This document shows, one piece after another, positions 1-7,273 of a DNA stretch of 44,380 nucleotides. Origin of the DNA: Inhella sp. (GTDB taxonomy: Bacteria; Pseudomonadota; Gammaproteobacteria; Burkholderiales; Burkholderiaceae_C); the NCBI RefSeq assembly GCF_027532025.1, contig NZ_JAPZSY010000091.1:1-44380 (forward strand), read 5' to 3'. A program made the position numbers and the translations under genes. A model generated the notes under the pieces. The model saw nothing but the letters and a program-made list of their open reading frames with translations. It made no database searches and was not told the origin of the DNA. Within the stretch, counting starts at the first letter, position 1, and every line of letters begins with the position of its first letter.

Positions 1-596
1 CCCGAGACGATGGCGCGCACGATGGCTTGGCCGGTGGCGCCGGCCACATCGGCAATCACGCTGGTGAGCTGCAGGTTCATCTGCACCAGGGCCTTTTGCT
101 GGTGCTGAACCGCGCGGGCTTGGGCGCGCAAGAGTGCATGGCGCTGGCGGGCGAAGGCGCGCAGGGCCACCACGCCGTCGCCCGGCCGGAAGGCACCGCG
201 CAACAGGCCGTAGCTGTGCAGCTGCTGCAACCACTGGCAATCCAGCACATCGCTCTTGCGGCCGGAGACGTTCTTGACGTGGCGGGCATTGACCAGCAGC
301 ACCTCGAAGCCGCGCGAGGACAGCAGCTCAAATAGCGGGATCCAGTAGACGCCGGTGGACTCCATGGCCACGGTGTCCACGCTGCACGCGCGCAGCCAGT
401 CGGCCAAGGCGATCAAGTCGGCCGTGAAGGCGCGGAACTCGCGCACGGGCTCGTCGTCCCGGTCGGGCGACACGGCCACGAAGTGCGAGCTGCCGCCGAT
501 GTCGATGCCGGCGGCGTTGGGATGGGTGATGCGCAGCGCAGGGCCGCGCGAAGAAGGGGATGCAGGGGTGGGGATGCCGGGATTGCGTCGGGCCAT
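1..596 (-). CDS. IS110-family transposase, N-terminal part (runs off the left edge)
   Basis: This is a DEDD-type transposase of the IS110/IS1111 family, which moves a circular IS intermediate by a mechanism unlike that of DDE transposases. The frame opens at ATG 596-594 and stays open to base 1, so about 198 residues are visible and the C-terminal half lies outside the window. The acidic residues of the RuvC-like DEDD domain can be seen: D32 in GIDIGG, E79 in MESTGVYW, and D116 and D119 in KSDVLDCQWL. The order, spacing and surrounding text match the family well. The C-terminal serine-containing transposase_20 domain cannot be checked. The gene runs opposite to the cassette genes on its right. 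An IS1111 subgroup is known to insert specifically into attC sites, which makes its position beside an attC array suggestive. Confidence 0.93.
   Translation of the reverse strand, partial: MARRNPGIPTPASPSSRGPALRITHPNAAGIDIGGSSHFVAVSPDRDDEPVREFRAFTADLIALADWLRACSVDTVAMESTGVYWIPLFELLSSRGFEVLLVNARHVKNVSGRKSDVLDCQWLQQLHSYGLLRGAFRPGDGVVALRAFARQRHALLRAQARAVQHQQKALVQMNLQLTSVIADVAGATGQAIVRAIVS
1..596 (-). mobile_element. IS110/IS1111-type insertion sequence (partial, ends unresolved)
   Basis: The element is recognised only by its transposase. Family members have no long terminal inverted repeats and often make no target duplication, so the right boundary cannot be read directly. It must lie between 597 and the first attC site at 886. 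The left end is outside the window. Confidence 0.7.
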
Positions 597-885
597 GGCT
601 TGCTCCTAGAGTGCAGGACTGGACACGTGGCACCGGATCGGGTACGTCGTCGCGATCACTCTCTCAAACGGGATGCCGCCAAGTCACCTTGTCGGGACAA
701 CTTGAAGGCTCACCACTGTCGATGACGCAGCCCATGACCACGCTAACCCTCGGGCGGCGATGCGCACCATTGCTGCTTCGGTCTTCCCCGGTGCCACGTT
801 CCAGCTTGCGCCGCACACCGCGATGCTGGCAAGCGCGACAAGAGTTTCTTCAGGCCGATTTGCGGCGCGGGGCGGCCGATTACTC
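597..885. other. 289 bp between transposase start and first attC; no supported gene
   Basis: This stretch should hold the right end of the IS and the remains of whatever cassette preceded attC1. A short + frame from ATG 734 runs through attC1 to 937, but it resembles no protein and its tail is simply translated attC. It could be the end of a cassette gene cut by the IS. The text CTCTCAAACG near 661-669 resembles the left part of an attC end (TTCAAACG), but its GTT core is absent, so no site is called. Confidence 0.4.
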
Positions 886-952
886 CGCTAACCAGTCATT
901 GCAGCCGACCGGCCCGCCGCGCGGGCCGGTCGGCTGAATTCAAACGTTGGAC
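886..952 (+). repeat. attC1 recombination site (67 bp)
   Basis: The site has an R''-like core (CGCTAAC, 886-892) and an R' core (GTTGGAC, 946-952). Between them lies a perfect inverted repeat with 15-bp arms (902-916 and 922-936) around a 5-base loop. The right flank TTCAAACGTTGG is typical of attC ends. Folded on one strand this gives the hairpin that integron integrases recognise. A cassette start codon follows at 956. The same arm sequence (CAGCCGACC/GGTCGGCTG) and right flank recur in attC4. Confidence 0.85.
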
Positions 953-955
953 TTC

Positions 956-1294
956 ATGAAGACCGTTGAAACTCACACGCACAGCTTCCCAGAAGCGACC
1001 TGGCCTTTTCACGCGCCTCAAAACGCTTTGGCCATATCGACAAACCCTGTCATGCGGGATGGCTTCCCCATCCTGCTAGTGAGCCACGATTCCGATGGCA
1101 TCTGGCAGGTCCTCTGCAACACGACCACGAAGGAAGCAGACTGCATCGTGGTGTGCCTTGGGTGCTGCTTTGAGCGCGATCAGTCCATCGGCGAACTCTC
1201 AGATCTGCCTCCGGGTTGGATGGCAGAGCGGGAGAAGCCCGGCGAGCAGTGGTCTCGGCGTCCTGCTGCCCAGGAGGACGAGCATGAGGTCTAG
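956..1294 (+). CDS. integron cassette gene 1, small acidic protein of unknown function
   Basis: This 112-residue protein is encoded between attC1 and attC2. ATG 956 is preferred over the upstream TTG at 947, because that TTG lies in the R' core of attC1. The stop codon (1292-1294) lies inside the R'' core of attC2, a typical cassette arrangement. The readable core is PFHAPQNALAISTNPVMRDG, then PILLVSHDSDGIWQVL, and a C-terminal ELSDLPPGWMAERE. I recall small hypothetical proteins with the same pattern (PILLVTHD..DG.WQ.. then LADLP.GW.A.R), often near cassettes or toxin systems, but I cannot name the family. No signal peptide or membrane segment is visible. It probably relies on read-through from an upstream integron promoter, which is not in view. 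The gene is certain as an ORF in a cassette; its function is unknown. Confidence 0.75.
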   Translation: MKTVETHTHSFPEATWPFHAPQNALAISTNPVMRDGFPILLVSHDSDGIWQVLCNTTTKEADCIVVCLGCCFERDQSIGELSDLPPGWMAEREKPGEQWSRRPAAQEDEHEV

Positions 1295-1351
1295 CGGGTC
1301 GTTCGACACGGACACGCCGCTGCAAGGCGCCGGTCAACTCCAACGTTGGGC
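1290..1351 (+). repeat. attC2 recombination site (62 bp)
   Basis: R'' core GTCTAGC (1290-1296) and R' core GTTGGGC (1345-1351) bracket an imperfect palindrome. The text after R'' (GGTCGTTCGACACGGAC) and before R' (CCGGTCAACTCCAACG) matches the widespread chromosomal attC consensus TCGTTC...CGGAC...GGTCAACTC..ACGTTR. Confidence 0.88.
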
Positions 1352-1356
1352 CGCAC

Positions 1357-1638
1357 ATGGATGAACAGAGCCAGTTCGGAGAGCTGCTTAGCGCCGCTAG
1401 GGACTACCTTCCTCCGAGTGTCCTCACTACATGCCTTGGCCTCAATGAACATGGTGAGTGGGAAATCGCGTTGGGTCATTGCATACATCACCTGCAAGGC
1501 GTTCAGCTTCCCTCTGCTGTCTCGGCCATGCTCGTTGCCTGCGAGCAGCGGTTTGGCACTGGCACTGGCAGTGGCACTGGTGCTGCACAGCGCAGGCCCA
1601 CCCAGTCGCTCTGCCGGACAGTTTCCGGCCGTCGGTGA
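1357..1638 (+). CDS. integron cassette gene 2, MafI-type immunity-like small protein
   Basis: This 93-residue protein starts at ATG 1357, five bases after the attC2 R' core. The first 65 residues are helical in character. They carry FGELLSAARDYLPP, then LNEHGEWEIALGHCIHHLQG, then LPSAVSAMLVACEQRF. This resembles the MafI family of toxin-immunity proteins, in which a 'GEW..AL..L...L' core is typical. The match is by eye and moderate. The last 27 residues start with a GTGSGTG tract made by a short GGCACT-type DNA repeat (about 1555-1585) and continue into attC3, where the stop lies. That tail is probably not part of the ancestral domain. Orphan immunity-like genes are common cassette cargo. No partner toxin is visible. 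Confidence 0.7.
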   Translation: MDEQSQFGELLSAARDYLPPSVLTTCLGLNEHGEWEIALGHCIHHLQGVQLPSAVSAMLVACEQRFGTGTGSGTGAAQRRPTQSLCRTVSGRR

Positions 1639-1653
1639 GCTCGCACGTTAGGT
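1596..1653 (+). repeat. attC3 recombination site (58 bp)
   Basis: R'' is GCCCACC (1596-1602, one mismatch to RYYYAAC) and R' is GTTAGGT (1647-1653). Between them, CAGTCGCTCTGCCGGAC and GTCGGTGAGCTCGCAC form the expected imperfect stem. The R' core is canonical; the left half is looser, which is normal for attC. Confidence 0.75.
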
Positions 1654-1665
1654 GGCAATGCATTC

Positions 1666-1914
1666 ATGTCGTTCAGCTCGCATAGAACCAAGGTCCATGA
1701 CGAATCCATTCCTCTGGATCAGCGTGCATCTCACGCACGTTCATGTGCATTGCACGTCGCGAACAAGCTTGGTGTAGCGCGGGAAACTGTCATCGAGGCA
1801 GTTGCACGTGAAACGGGAATTAGTCTTCACGCGCCGAACACCAGCGAGCGCTTGGCCGCCGCTTTTCAGTTCTTGGATGCTTTGCGGCAAGGCAGGGAGA
1901 GCATCAGTGCTTAG
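1666..1914 (+). CDS. integron cassette gene 3, small helical protein of unknown function
   Basis: This 82-residue protein begins at ATG 1666, 12 bases after the attC3 R' core, and ends 28 bases before attC4. The middle (HARSCALHVANKLGVARETV followed by IEAVARETGISLHAP) reads as two helices that could form a helix-turn-helix-like or coiled unit. The C-terminal part (ERLAAAFQFLDALRQGRE) is also helical. I do not recognise the family. There is no signal peptide or membrane segment. Its base composition is lower in G+C than the housekeeping genes to the right, as expected for cassette cargo. Confidence 0.65.
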   Translation: MSFSSHRTKVHDESIPLDQRASHARSCALHVANKLGVARETVIEAVARETGISLHAPNTSERLAAAFQFLDALRQGRESISA

Positions 1915-1942
1915 TCAGATGGCATTTGCACAGGACTTGCCG

Positions 1943-2010
1943 TCCCGCCTTTCGTTGCAGCCGACCTGCGCCAGTTGCACAGGCTGGTCGGCTGAATTCA
2001 AACGTTGATG
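1943..2010 (+). repeat. attC4 recombination site (68 bp, degenerate left core)
   Basis: The R' core GTTGATG (2004-2010) is preceded by GGCTGAATTCAAAC, identical to attC1. Inverted arms CAGCCGACC (1958-1966) and GGTCGGCTG (1986-1994) also match attC1. The R'' side is weak (TCCCGCC, 1943-1949), so this last site may be poorly active. It marks the right end of the array, 40 bp before the stop codon of miaA. Confidence 0.72.
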
Positions 2011-2049
2011 TACTGCCTCTATCTCCCAGTACCTCACGCCGCACCGCCC

Positions 2050-2979
2050 TCACACCAAGCCCGCCACCCTCAACCACGCCTCGATGCGCTCGGCCGCGCC
2101 CTCGCGCCGGGCGTCAATGGCCTGGCGGCGCGGCATGCTCCGCAACCAAGTGATTTGCCGTTTGGCCAACTGCCGCGTGGCGGCTTGGGCTTTGTCGCGC
2201 AAGGGGCCCAGGGCCGGCGGGTCGGCTTGGTCTAGCGCTTCCCACACTTGACGGTAGCCCACGCAGCGCATGCTGGGCAGGTCCAGGCTCAGGTCGCCGC
2301 GCTGGCGCAGGGCGCGCACTTCGTCGACGAGGCCGGCGTCCAGCATGGCGTCGAAGCGGGCGTCCAGGCGTTGGTGCAGCCAGGCGCGGTCCTCGGTTTC
2401 GATGCTGATGAGCGGCCAGTCGACGCCGGGTTCTTTGGGCGCTTGGGCGTGCCAGTCGCTCAAGGGGCGGCCGGTCACGCGGAAGACCTCCAGCGCGCGT
2501 TGGATGCGCTGGGCGTCGGTGGCGTGCAGGCGCTCGGCGGTGACCGGGTCCACCCGGGCCAGCTCGGCGTGCATCGCCGGCCAGCCGCGTTCGGCGGCTT
2601 CTTGGTCGACGGCGGCGCGCACCTCGGGGGTACTGGCGGGCAGCTCAGAGAGCCCATCGCACAAGGCCTTGACGTAGAGCATGGTGCCGCCCACCAGCAA
2701 GGGCAGCTTGCCGCGCGATTGGATCTCGACCACCAAGCGCTTGGCGTCGCGCACGAACTGGGCGGCGCTGTAGCTCTCCAGCGGGTCGAGGATGTCGATC
2801 AGGTGGTGCGGCACGGCCGCCTGTTCGGCGGCGCTGGGCTTGGCGGTGCCGATGTCCATGCCGCGGTAGACCAGGGCCGAGTCGACGCTGATGATTTCCA
2901 GCGGCAGCGCTTGCGCCAAGGCCAGCGCAGCGGCGGTTTTGCCGGCCCCGGTGGGGCCGACGAGGATCACCGGGCTCAT
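2050..2979 (-). CDS. miaA: tRNA dimethylallyltransferase MiaA
   Basis: MiaA transfers a dimethylallyl group from DMAPP to N6 of adenosine 37 in tRNAs that read codons starting with U. The 309-residue protein has the family's usual length. The P-loop GPTGAGKT is at residues 8-15. It is followed by [16 protein letters not shown], with the catalytic Asp/Thr region and the DMAPP site, then [10 protein letters not shown] and [16 protein letters not shown], and the late [11 protein letters not shown] and KRQITWLR segments of the tRNA-binding region. The ATG start overlaps the stop of the preceding toxin gene by 4 bp (ATGA), so translation is probably coupled. In many proteobacteria miaA follows mutL directly; here a pseudouridine synthase and a toxin-antitoxin pair lie between them. 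Confidence 0.97.
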   Translation of the reverse strand: MSPVILVGPTGAGKTAAALALAQALPLEIISVDSALVYRGMDIGTAKPSAAEQAAVPHHLIDILDPLESYSAAQFVRDAKRLVVEIQSRGKLPLLVGGTMLYVKALCDGLSELPASTPEVRAAVDQEAAERGWPAMHAELARVDPVTAERLHATDAQRIQRALEVFRVTGRPLSDWHAQAPKEPGVDWPLISIETEDRAWLHQRLDARFDAMLDAGLVDEVRALRQRGDLSLDLPSMRCVGYRQVWEALDQADPPALGPLRDKAQAATRQLAKRQITWLRSMPRRQAIDARREGAAERIEAWLRVAGLV

Positions 2980-3269
2980 TGCCGTGCAGCGCCGAACGCA
3001 GGATCGCGGTGCTGGTGGCGCACCACCAGCACGCGCAGATGCTCGCCATCAACGCGGTAGATCAGCGAATAAGGGAAGGTCCGAAGCGGTTGGCAGCGCC
3101 GGCCTTCGCCGCTGGGTGTTCCCAGCAGCGGCTGTTGGCTCAGCAGGTGCAGCTGCTGCTCGACGGCGTCGAGAAAACGTCGGGCGATGCCTTGGCCGGC
3201 CTCGTGGCGGTAAAAGTCGAGCGCTTCTTCAAGGTCTTGTGCGGCGAGCCGGTGGAGCGTGATCCGCAT
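2976..3269 (-). CDS. RelE/ParE-superfamily toxin
   Basis: This 97-residue protein has the fold signature of ParE/RelE toxins. Two N-terminal helices ([16 protein letters not shown], then [19 protein letters not shown]) are followed by beta strands with the basic motif [20 protein letters not shown] and a terminal RHQHRDP. ParE-type members poison DNA gyrase and RelE-type members cut mRNA at the ribosome; the sequence alone does not decide, though the helix-rich start favours ParE. The cognate antitoxin lies 15 bp upstream. The 3' end overlaps the miaA start. The last residues (AFGAARQ) may be an extension produced by that overlap. Confidence 0.88.
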   Translation of the reverse strand: MRITLHRLAAQDLEEALDFYRHEAGQGIARRFLDAVEQQLHLLSQQPLLGTPSGEGRRCQPLRTFPYSLIYRVDGEHLRVLVVRHQHRDPAFGAARQ

Positions 3270-3284
3270 CGGTCAGCGCATCGG

Positions 3285-3500
3285 TCAAAGGCTGCCGCGC
3301 AGACGGGCCAATACGGTGCCAGCTTCCAGCCATTCCTGGGGCTGCGCTTGAGCTTCGCGTTCAGCGGCCAAGCGATCCCAGGCGGCATCACGCTCCTGGT
3401 CCTTGTCCAGGCTGGCCACGACTTTGTCCAGCAGTCGTGCACGTTCGGCCGGCGGCAGTTGCAGCAGCTCGGCTTCCAGGGTTTCGAGGGGCAGGCCCAT
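3285..3500 (-). CDS. addiction-module antitoxin (putative addiction-module protein family)
   Basis: This 71-residue protein starts at ATG 3500; a longer frame reaches 3644 but has no family similarity before this Met. It matches the small antitoxin family paired with ParE-like toxins. It has ETLEAELLQLPPAERARLLD and KVVASLDKD, then D..W..LAAEREAQAQ, and the terminal AGTVLARLRGSL, which should wrap the toxin. It would neutralise the toxin by direct binding. This family usually lacks an obvious DNA-binding domain, so autoregulation is uncertain. It lies 73 bp downstream of the pseudouridine synthase on the same strand. Confidence 0.85.
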   Translation of the reverse strand: MGLPLETLEAELLQLPPAERARLLDKVVASLDKDQERDAAWDRLAAEREAQAQPQEWLEAGTVLARLRGSL

Positions 3501-3573
3501 GACGGATCCCAGTCGGTTCAATGTCGGCGCATTTTGCCGCCTTGGCCCCTCTGGCGATGAGGCGGCCATTGCG

Positions 3574-5364
3574 TCAGAAGCGCTCCCAGGGCGCCAAGTA
3601 GCGCCACTGGCCCATGGGCAGGTGCGACAGGGGGATGCGGCCAATGCGCACGCGCTTGAGGGCCAGCACCTGCAGGCCCACGGCCTCGCACATGCGGCGG
3701 ATCTGGCGCTTGCGCCCCTCGCGCAGCACGAAGCGCAGCTGGTCTTCGTTGGCCCAGCTGACCTTGGCCTCGCGCAGCTGCACGCCGTCCAGCTCCAGGC
3801 CGTGGTTCAGCAGGGCCAGTTGGTGCTCGGGCAGGGCGTGCATGGGGTGGCTGCCTTCCTCGGCGCCGGGCAGGGCCACGCGCACGAGGTACTCCTTTTC
3901 GACGTCGCTGTCGTCGCCGATGAGGTGCTTGGCCACGCGGCCGTCTTGGGTGAACACCAGCAAGCCGGTGGAGTCGATGTCCAGGCGCCCGGCCGGGGCC
4001 AGGCCGCGCAGGTGGTTGGGGTTGAAGTTCAAGCCCTTGGCGGTGGGGTCGTCGGCCCAGCGGTTGGCGGCGGTGACCAGGCTCACGGCGGGCTCGTAGC
4101 CGTCTTCAGGCTGGCCGCTGACGACGCCGATGGGCTTGTGCAGCAGGATGGTGACGCGCTGGGCCTGCAGCTCCTTGGCGCGCGGGTCGATGTCGATTTG
4201 GGCGTCGGCCGGGATGCGCTGGCCGAGCACGGCCACCGCGCCATTGACGAGCACGTAGCCGGCACCGATCCACTCGTCGGCCTCGCGGCGCGAGGCCAGG
4301 CCGCGGTCGGCCATCACCTTGGACAGGCGCTCGCCATCCTCGTTGGTGTTGGTGCGAGCCGGCGCTTCGCGTTCGGGGCGCGGGGCGCGTTCCTCGAAGC
4401 CGCCGTGGCGCTGGGGGCGCTCGCCTTCGGGGCGCTGCGGGCGGTCGCCGAACGAGCCGCCGTCGCGGCGCGGGGGACGGTCGCCGAAGGAACCTCCGTC
4501 ACGGCGCGGGGGGCGGTCGCCAAAGCCGCCGCCATCGCGGCGGGGCGGGCGGTCTCCGAAGCCGCCGCCGTCGCGGCGCGGAGGGCGGTCGCCGAAGGAA
4601 CCTCCGTCACGACGCGGGGGGCGGTCGCCGAAGCTACCGCCTTCGCGACGCGGGGGACGGTCACCGAAGGAGCCGCCATCGCGACGCGGGGGACGGTCTC
4701 CGAAGTTGCCGCCTTCGCGGCGCGGGGGCCGGTCGCCGAAGCTACCGCCCTCGCGCCGCGGAGGGCGGTCGCCGAAGCAACCGCCATCGCGACGCGGCGG
4801 GCGGTCACCGAAGCCGCCACCCTCGCGGTGCGGAGGACGGTCGCCGAAGCTGCCGCCATCGCGACGCGGAGGGCGGTCACCGAAGCTGCCGCCATCGCGA
4901 CGCGGAGGGCGGTCACCGAAGCCGCCACCCTCGCGGTGCGGGGGACGGTCGCCGAAGTTGCCGCCATCGCGACGCGGGGGACGGTCACCGAAGTTGCCGC
5001 CATCGCGGCGCGGAGGGCGGTCACCGAAGCTGCCGCCTTCGCGGCGCGGGGGACGGTCGCCGAAGCTACCGCCTTCGCGACGCGGGGGACGGTCACCGAA
5101 GCTGCCGCCTTCGCGGCGCGGGGGACGGTCACCGAAGGAGCCGCCGTCACGACGGGGCGGGCGGTCGCCGAAGGAGCCACCGTCGCGGCGCGGGGGGCGG
5201 TCGTTGGCCTCGCGACGCTCGCGGCGCTCGCGGTCGGCTTGAGCCTCGGCCAGGGTCGGGCGCTTCTTGGGCGTGTTGATGCCGCGCACGGGCGCGCGGT
5301 CGCCGCGGCCAGCGGGCTTGGCGCCCGGGTTGAGGGTCAGCTTCTTCTTGGGGGTGTCGGTCAT
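3574..5364 (-). CDS. RsuA/RluB/RluF-family rRNA pseudouridine synthase with long 12-residue repeat arm
   Basis: This 596-residue enzyme converts a specific uridine of ribosomal RNA to pseudouridine. Residues 1-53 are basic. Residues 54-305 are 21 tandem copies of a GDRPPRR(D/E)GG(S/N/G)F unit. From about 345 an S4 RNA-binding domain begins ([19 protein letters not shown]). The catalytic domain then has [12 protein letters not shown], the active-site motif [17 protein letters not shown] (catalytic Asp) and EKEYLVRV, and ends with [24 protein letters not shown] and the LHKP loop look more like RluF than RluB, so the target may be the 23S rRNA RluF site. The Arg/Gly-rich arm is expected to be disordered and to bind RNA. 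A strong GAGGAG ribosome-binding site precedes ATG 5364, nine bases after the mutL stop. Confidence 0.92.
   Translation of the reverse strand: MTDTPKKKLTLNPGAKPAGRGDRAPVRGINTPKKRPTLAEAQADRERRERREANDRPPRRDGGSFGDRPPRRDGGSFGDRPPRREGGSFGDRPPRREGGSFGDRPPRREGGSFGDRPPRRDGGNFGDRPPRRDGGNFGDRPPHREGGGFGDRPPRRDGGSFGDRPPRRDGGSFGDRPPHREGGGFGDRPPRRDGGCFGDRPPRREGGSFGDRPPRREGGNFGDRPPRRDGGSFGDRPPRREGGSFGDRPPRRDGGSFGDRPPRRDGGGFGDRPPRRDGGGFGDRPPRRDGGSFGDRPPRRDGGSFGDRPQRPEGERPQRHGGFEERAPRPEREAPARTNTNEDGERLSKVMADRGLASRREADEWIGAGYVLVNGAVAVLGQRIPADAQIDIDPRAKELQAQRVTILLHKPIGVVSGQPEDGYEPAVSLVTAANRWADDPTAKGLNFNPNHLRGLAPAGRLDIDSTGLLVFTQDGRVAKHLIGDDSDVEKEYLVRVALPGAEEGSHPMHALPEHQLALLNHGLELDGVQLREAKVSWANEDQLRFVLREGRKRQIRRMCEAVGLQVLALKRVRIGRIPLSHLPMGQWRYLAPWERF
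4450..5205 (-). repeat. 36-bp minisatellite, 21 tandem copies, inside the pseudouridine synthase gene
   Basis: Each 36-bp unit encodes 12 residues ([12 protein letters not shown] and variants). Copies differ at a few positions: D/E, R/H in two copies, and S/N/G/C before the Phe. An incomplete 22nd copy lies at the C-terminal side. The unit has no stop in several frames, so long false ORFs appear on both strands. Such a tract should expand and contract by slippage or recombination in steps that keep the frame. Confidence 0.95.
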
Positions 5365-5373
5365 GGGGTCTCC

Positions 5374-7236
5374 TCAGCGCCCGCGCAGGAACAGCGCATC
5401 GAGCTCGCGCAGCGTGAGCTGCCGCCAGGTGGGGCGGCCGTGGTTGCATTGGTCGGCGCGCTCGGTGCGCTCCATGTCCCGCAGCAACGCGTTCATTTCA
5501 GTCAGGGTCAGTTGGCGGTTGGCGCGCACGGCGGCGTGGCAGGCCAGGGTGGCCAGCAGGTCGTGCTGCGCGCGTTCCAGCGCGTGGCTGCCACCCACGG
5601 CGGCCAGATCGGCCAGCACGCGGCGGGCCAGGCTCACCAGGTCGGCGCCTTCCAGCAGGGCCGGGCGCGAGCGCAGAGCCAGTTGCTGGGCGCTCAGGGG
5701 GCTCAGGTCCAGGCCGAGCTGCTGCAGCGCCTCTTGTTGCGATTCGCAGGTGGCGATTTCCTCGGCGCTGGCGGCAAACACCACGGGGATGAGCAGGGGC
5801 TGCGCGTCCATGCGCGCGGCCAAGGCGGCTTTGAAGCGCTCGTACAGCACGCGCTCGTGGGCGGCGTGCATGTCCACCAGCACGAGGCCGTGGCGGTTCT
5901 CGGCCAGCACATAGACGCCGTGCAGTTGGGCGATGGCGCGGCCCAGGGGCCAGTCTTCGAGCTGGGCCTCGGGGGCGGCAGCGGCCCCAAATGGCGCGGT
6001 GGGCGCTTCGGCATCCGGCGTGCTGACGCTGGCGCGCAGCAACCACGCGTCTCGGTTCGGGTCGTAGCGCGGCTCGGCCAGCGCAGCGCGTGATGTCCAG
6101 GGGAGCGTGCTTTGCTGCGGCGCGGGGTTCCACCGGGGCAGGTTCTCACCGGCCAGGGTCAAGGCGGGCGGGGGGCTCGCTGCCGACAGGTGGGCTTGAG
6201 GGGGCGACGCCTCCAGCTCAGCGCGCGAGGCGGCCAAGGTTTGCTCGGCCAAGCGACGCAGCTGCTGGTGCAGGCCGCGGCTGTCGCGAAAGCGCACCTC
6301 GATCTTGGTCGGGTGCACGTTGACGTCCACCAACTCGGGCGCGATGTCGATGTGCAGCGCGTAGCTGGGCTGGCGCTGGCCGTGCAGCACGTCGTCGAAG
6401 GCGCTGCGCAGGGCGTGGGCCAGGGTGCGGTCGCGCACGAAGCGGCCGTTGACGAACAGGTACTGCTGGTCGGCGCGGCTGCGGGCGGCTTCGGGCAGGC
6501 CCAGGCGGCCTTCGATGCGCAGGGGGCCGGCGGCCCAGCTCAGGCTGCGGCTGGCGGCCACGAAGTCCTCGCCCAGCACCTCGGCCAGGCGTTGGTCCAG
6601 GCGCGAGGGGCGCCACTGGGCGGCGAGCTTGCCATCGGCCCACAGGGCGAAGCCGATGTCCGGGCGCGTGAGCGCCACGCGGCGCAGGGTTTCCAGGCAG
6701 TGGGCCTGCTCGGTGGCTTCGGTTTTGAGGAACTTGCGGCGCGCTGGGGTGTTGAAGAACAGCTCGCGCACGTCCACCGTGGTGCCGCGCGTGCGGGCGG
6801 CGGGCTGCAGCTCGCCGCTGCGGGCGTCCAGGCGGGTGGCGTGGGCGGCGTCGGCGGTGCGGCTGGTGATGGACAGGTCGCTGACCGAGGCGATGGCGGC
6901 CAGCGCCTCGCCGCGGAAGCCCAGGCTGCCCACGGCTTCGAGCTCGGCCAAGTTGCGGATCTTGCTGGTGGCATGGCGGCGCAGCGCCAGGGGCAGTTCG
7001 TCCGCCGGGATGCCCTGGCCGTCGTCTTCGACGGTGATGGCGCGGATGCCGCCTTCGAGCAGGCGCACCGTCACCTGGCTGGCGCCAGCGTCGATGGCGT
7101 TGTCCAGCAGCTCGCGCACCACGGAGGCCGGGCGCTCGACCACTTCGCCGGCGGCGATCTGGCTGATCAGCTCGTCGGGCAGTTCGGCGATGGGGCGCCG
7201 AGGCGGGGCCTGGGGCAGGGGGGGCGTGTCGATCAA
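5374..7236 (-). CDS. mutL: DNA mismatch repair protein MutL
   Basis: MutL couples mismatch recognition by MutS to strand incision and repair. The GHKL ATPase domain has ELISQIAAGEVVERPASVV, ELLDNAIDAGA, EDDGQGI, TSKI and GFRGEALAAIASV. The C-terminal domain carries DMHAAHERVLYE, which fits the DxHAxxExxxxE endonuclease motif found in MutL of bacteria without MutH. Repair is therefore probably MutH-independent, as in Neisseria. CHAAVRANRQLT and CNHGRPT, part of the same metal site, are present. The frame is open to 7374, but that start would overlap dedA. I favour TTG 7236, giving 620 residues (MIDTPPLPQ...), without a strong ribosome-binding site to prove it. It heads the cluster leading to miaA. 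Confidence 0.95.
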   Translation of the reverse strand: MIDTPPLPQAPPRRPIAELPDELISQIAAGEVVERPASVVRELLDNAIDAGASQVTVRLLEGGIRAITVEDDGQGIPADELPLALRRHATSKIRNLAELEAVGSLGFRGEALAAIASVSDLSITSRTADAAHATRLDARSGELQPAARTRGTTVDVRELFFNTPARRKFLKTEATEQAHCLETLRRVALTRPDIGFALWADGKLAAQWRPSRLDQRLAEVLGEDFVAASRSLSWAAGPLRIEGRLGLPEAARSRADQQYLFVNGRFVRDRTLAHALRSAFDDVLHGQRQPSYALHIDIAPELVDVNVHPTKIEVRFRDSRGLHQQLRRLAEQTLAASRAELEASPPQAHLSAASPPPALTLAGENLPRWNPAPQQSTLPWTSRAALAEPRYDPNRDAWLLRASVSTPDAEAPTAPFGAAAAPEAQLEDWPLGRAIAQLHGVYVLAENRHGLVLVDMHAAHERVLYERFKAALAARMDAQPLLIPVVFAASAEEIATCESQQEALQQLGLDLSPLSAQQLALRSRPALLEGADLVSLARRVLADLAAVGGSHALERAQHDLLATLACHAAVRANRQLTLTEMNALLRDMERTERADQCNHGRPTWRQLTLRELDALFLRGR

Positions 7237-7273
7237 GGCAGCAGGTGCGGGCGGCGGGCAACCCCCGAGTATC

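Noticed and set aside
661-676. An attC remnant (CTCAAACGGGATGCC) at the IS boundary
   Set aside because: The essential GTT of the R' core is missing and no matching left half could be found.
560-937. 125-residue + strand ORF as a cassette gene
   Set aside because: It starts inside the transposase gene and ends by translating the attC1 stem; no coding signal was found.
4450-5205. CRISPR array
   Set aside because: The units are contiguous 36-bp copies with no unique spacers and encode a protein repeat.
4314-5242. Further long repeat-filled ORFs on both strands (4314-5180 -, 4319-5242 +)
   Set aside because: The 36-bp unit lacks stops in several frames, so these are by-products of the minisatellite.
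3403-6093. 896-residue ORF on the + strand across the pseudouridine synthase and mutL
   Set aside because: It is an open antisense frame produced by GC-rich codons and the 36-bp repeat. It has no start context and no family, while the - strand genes are clear.
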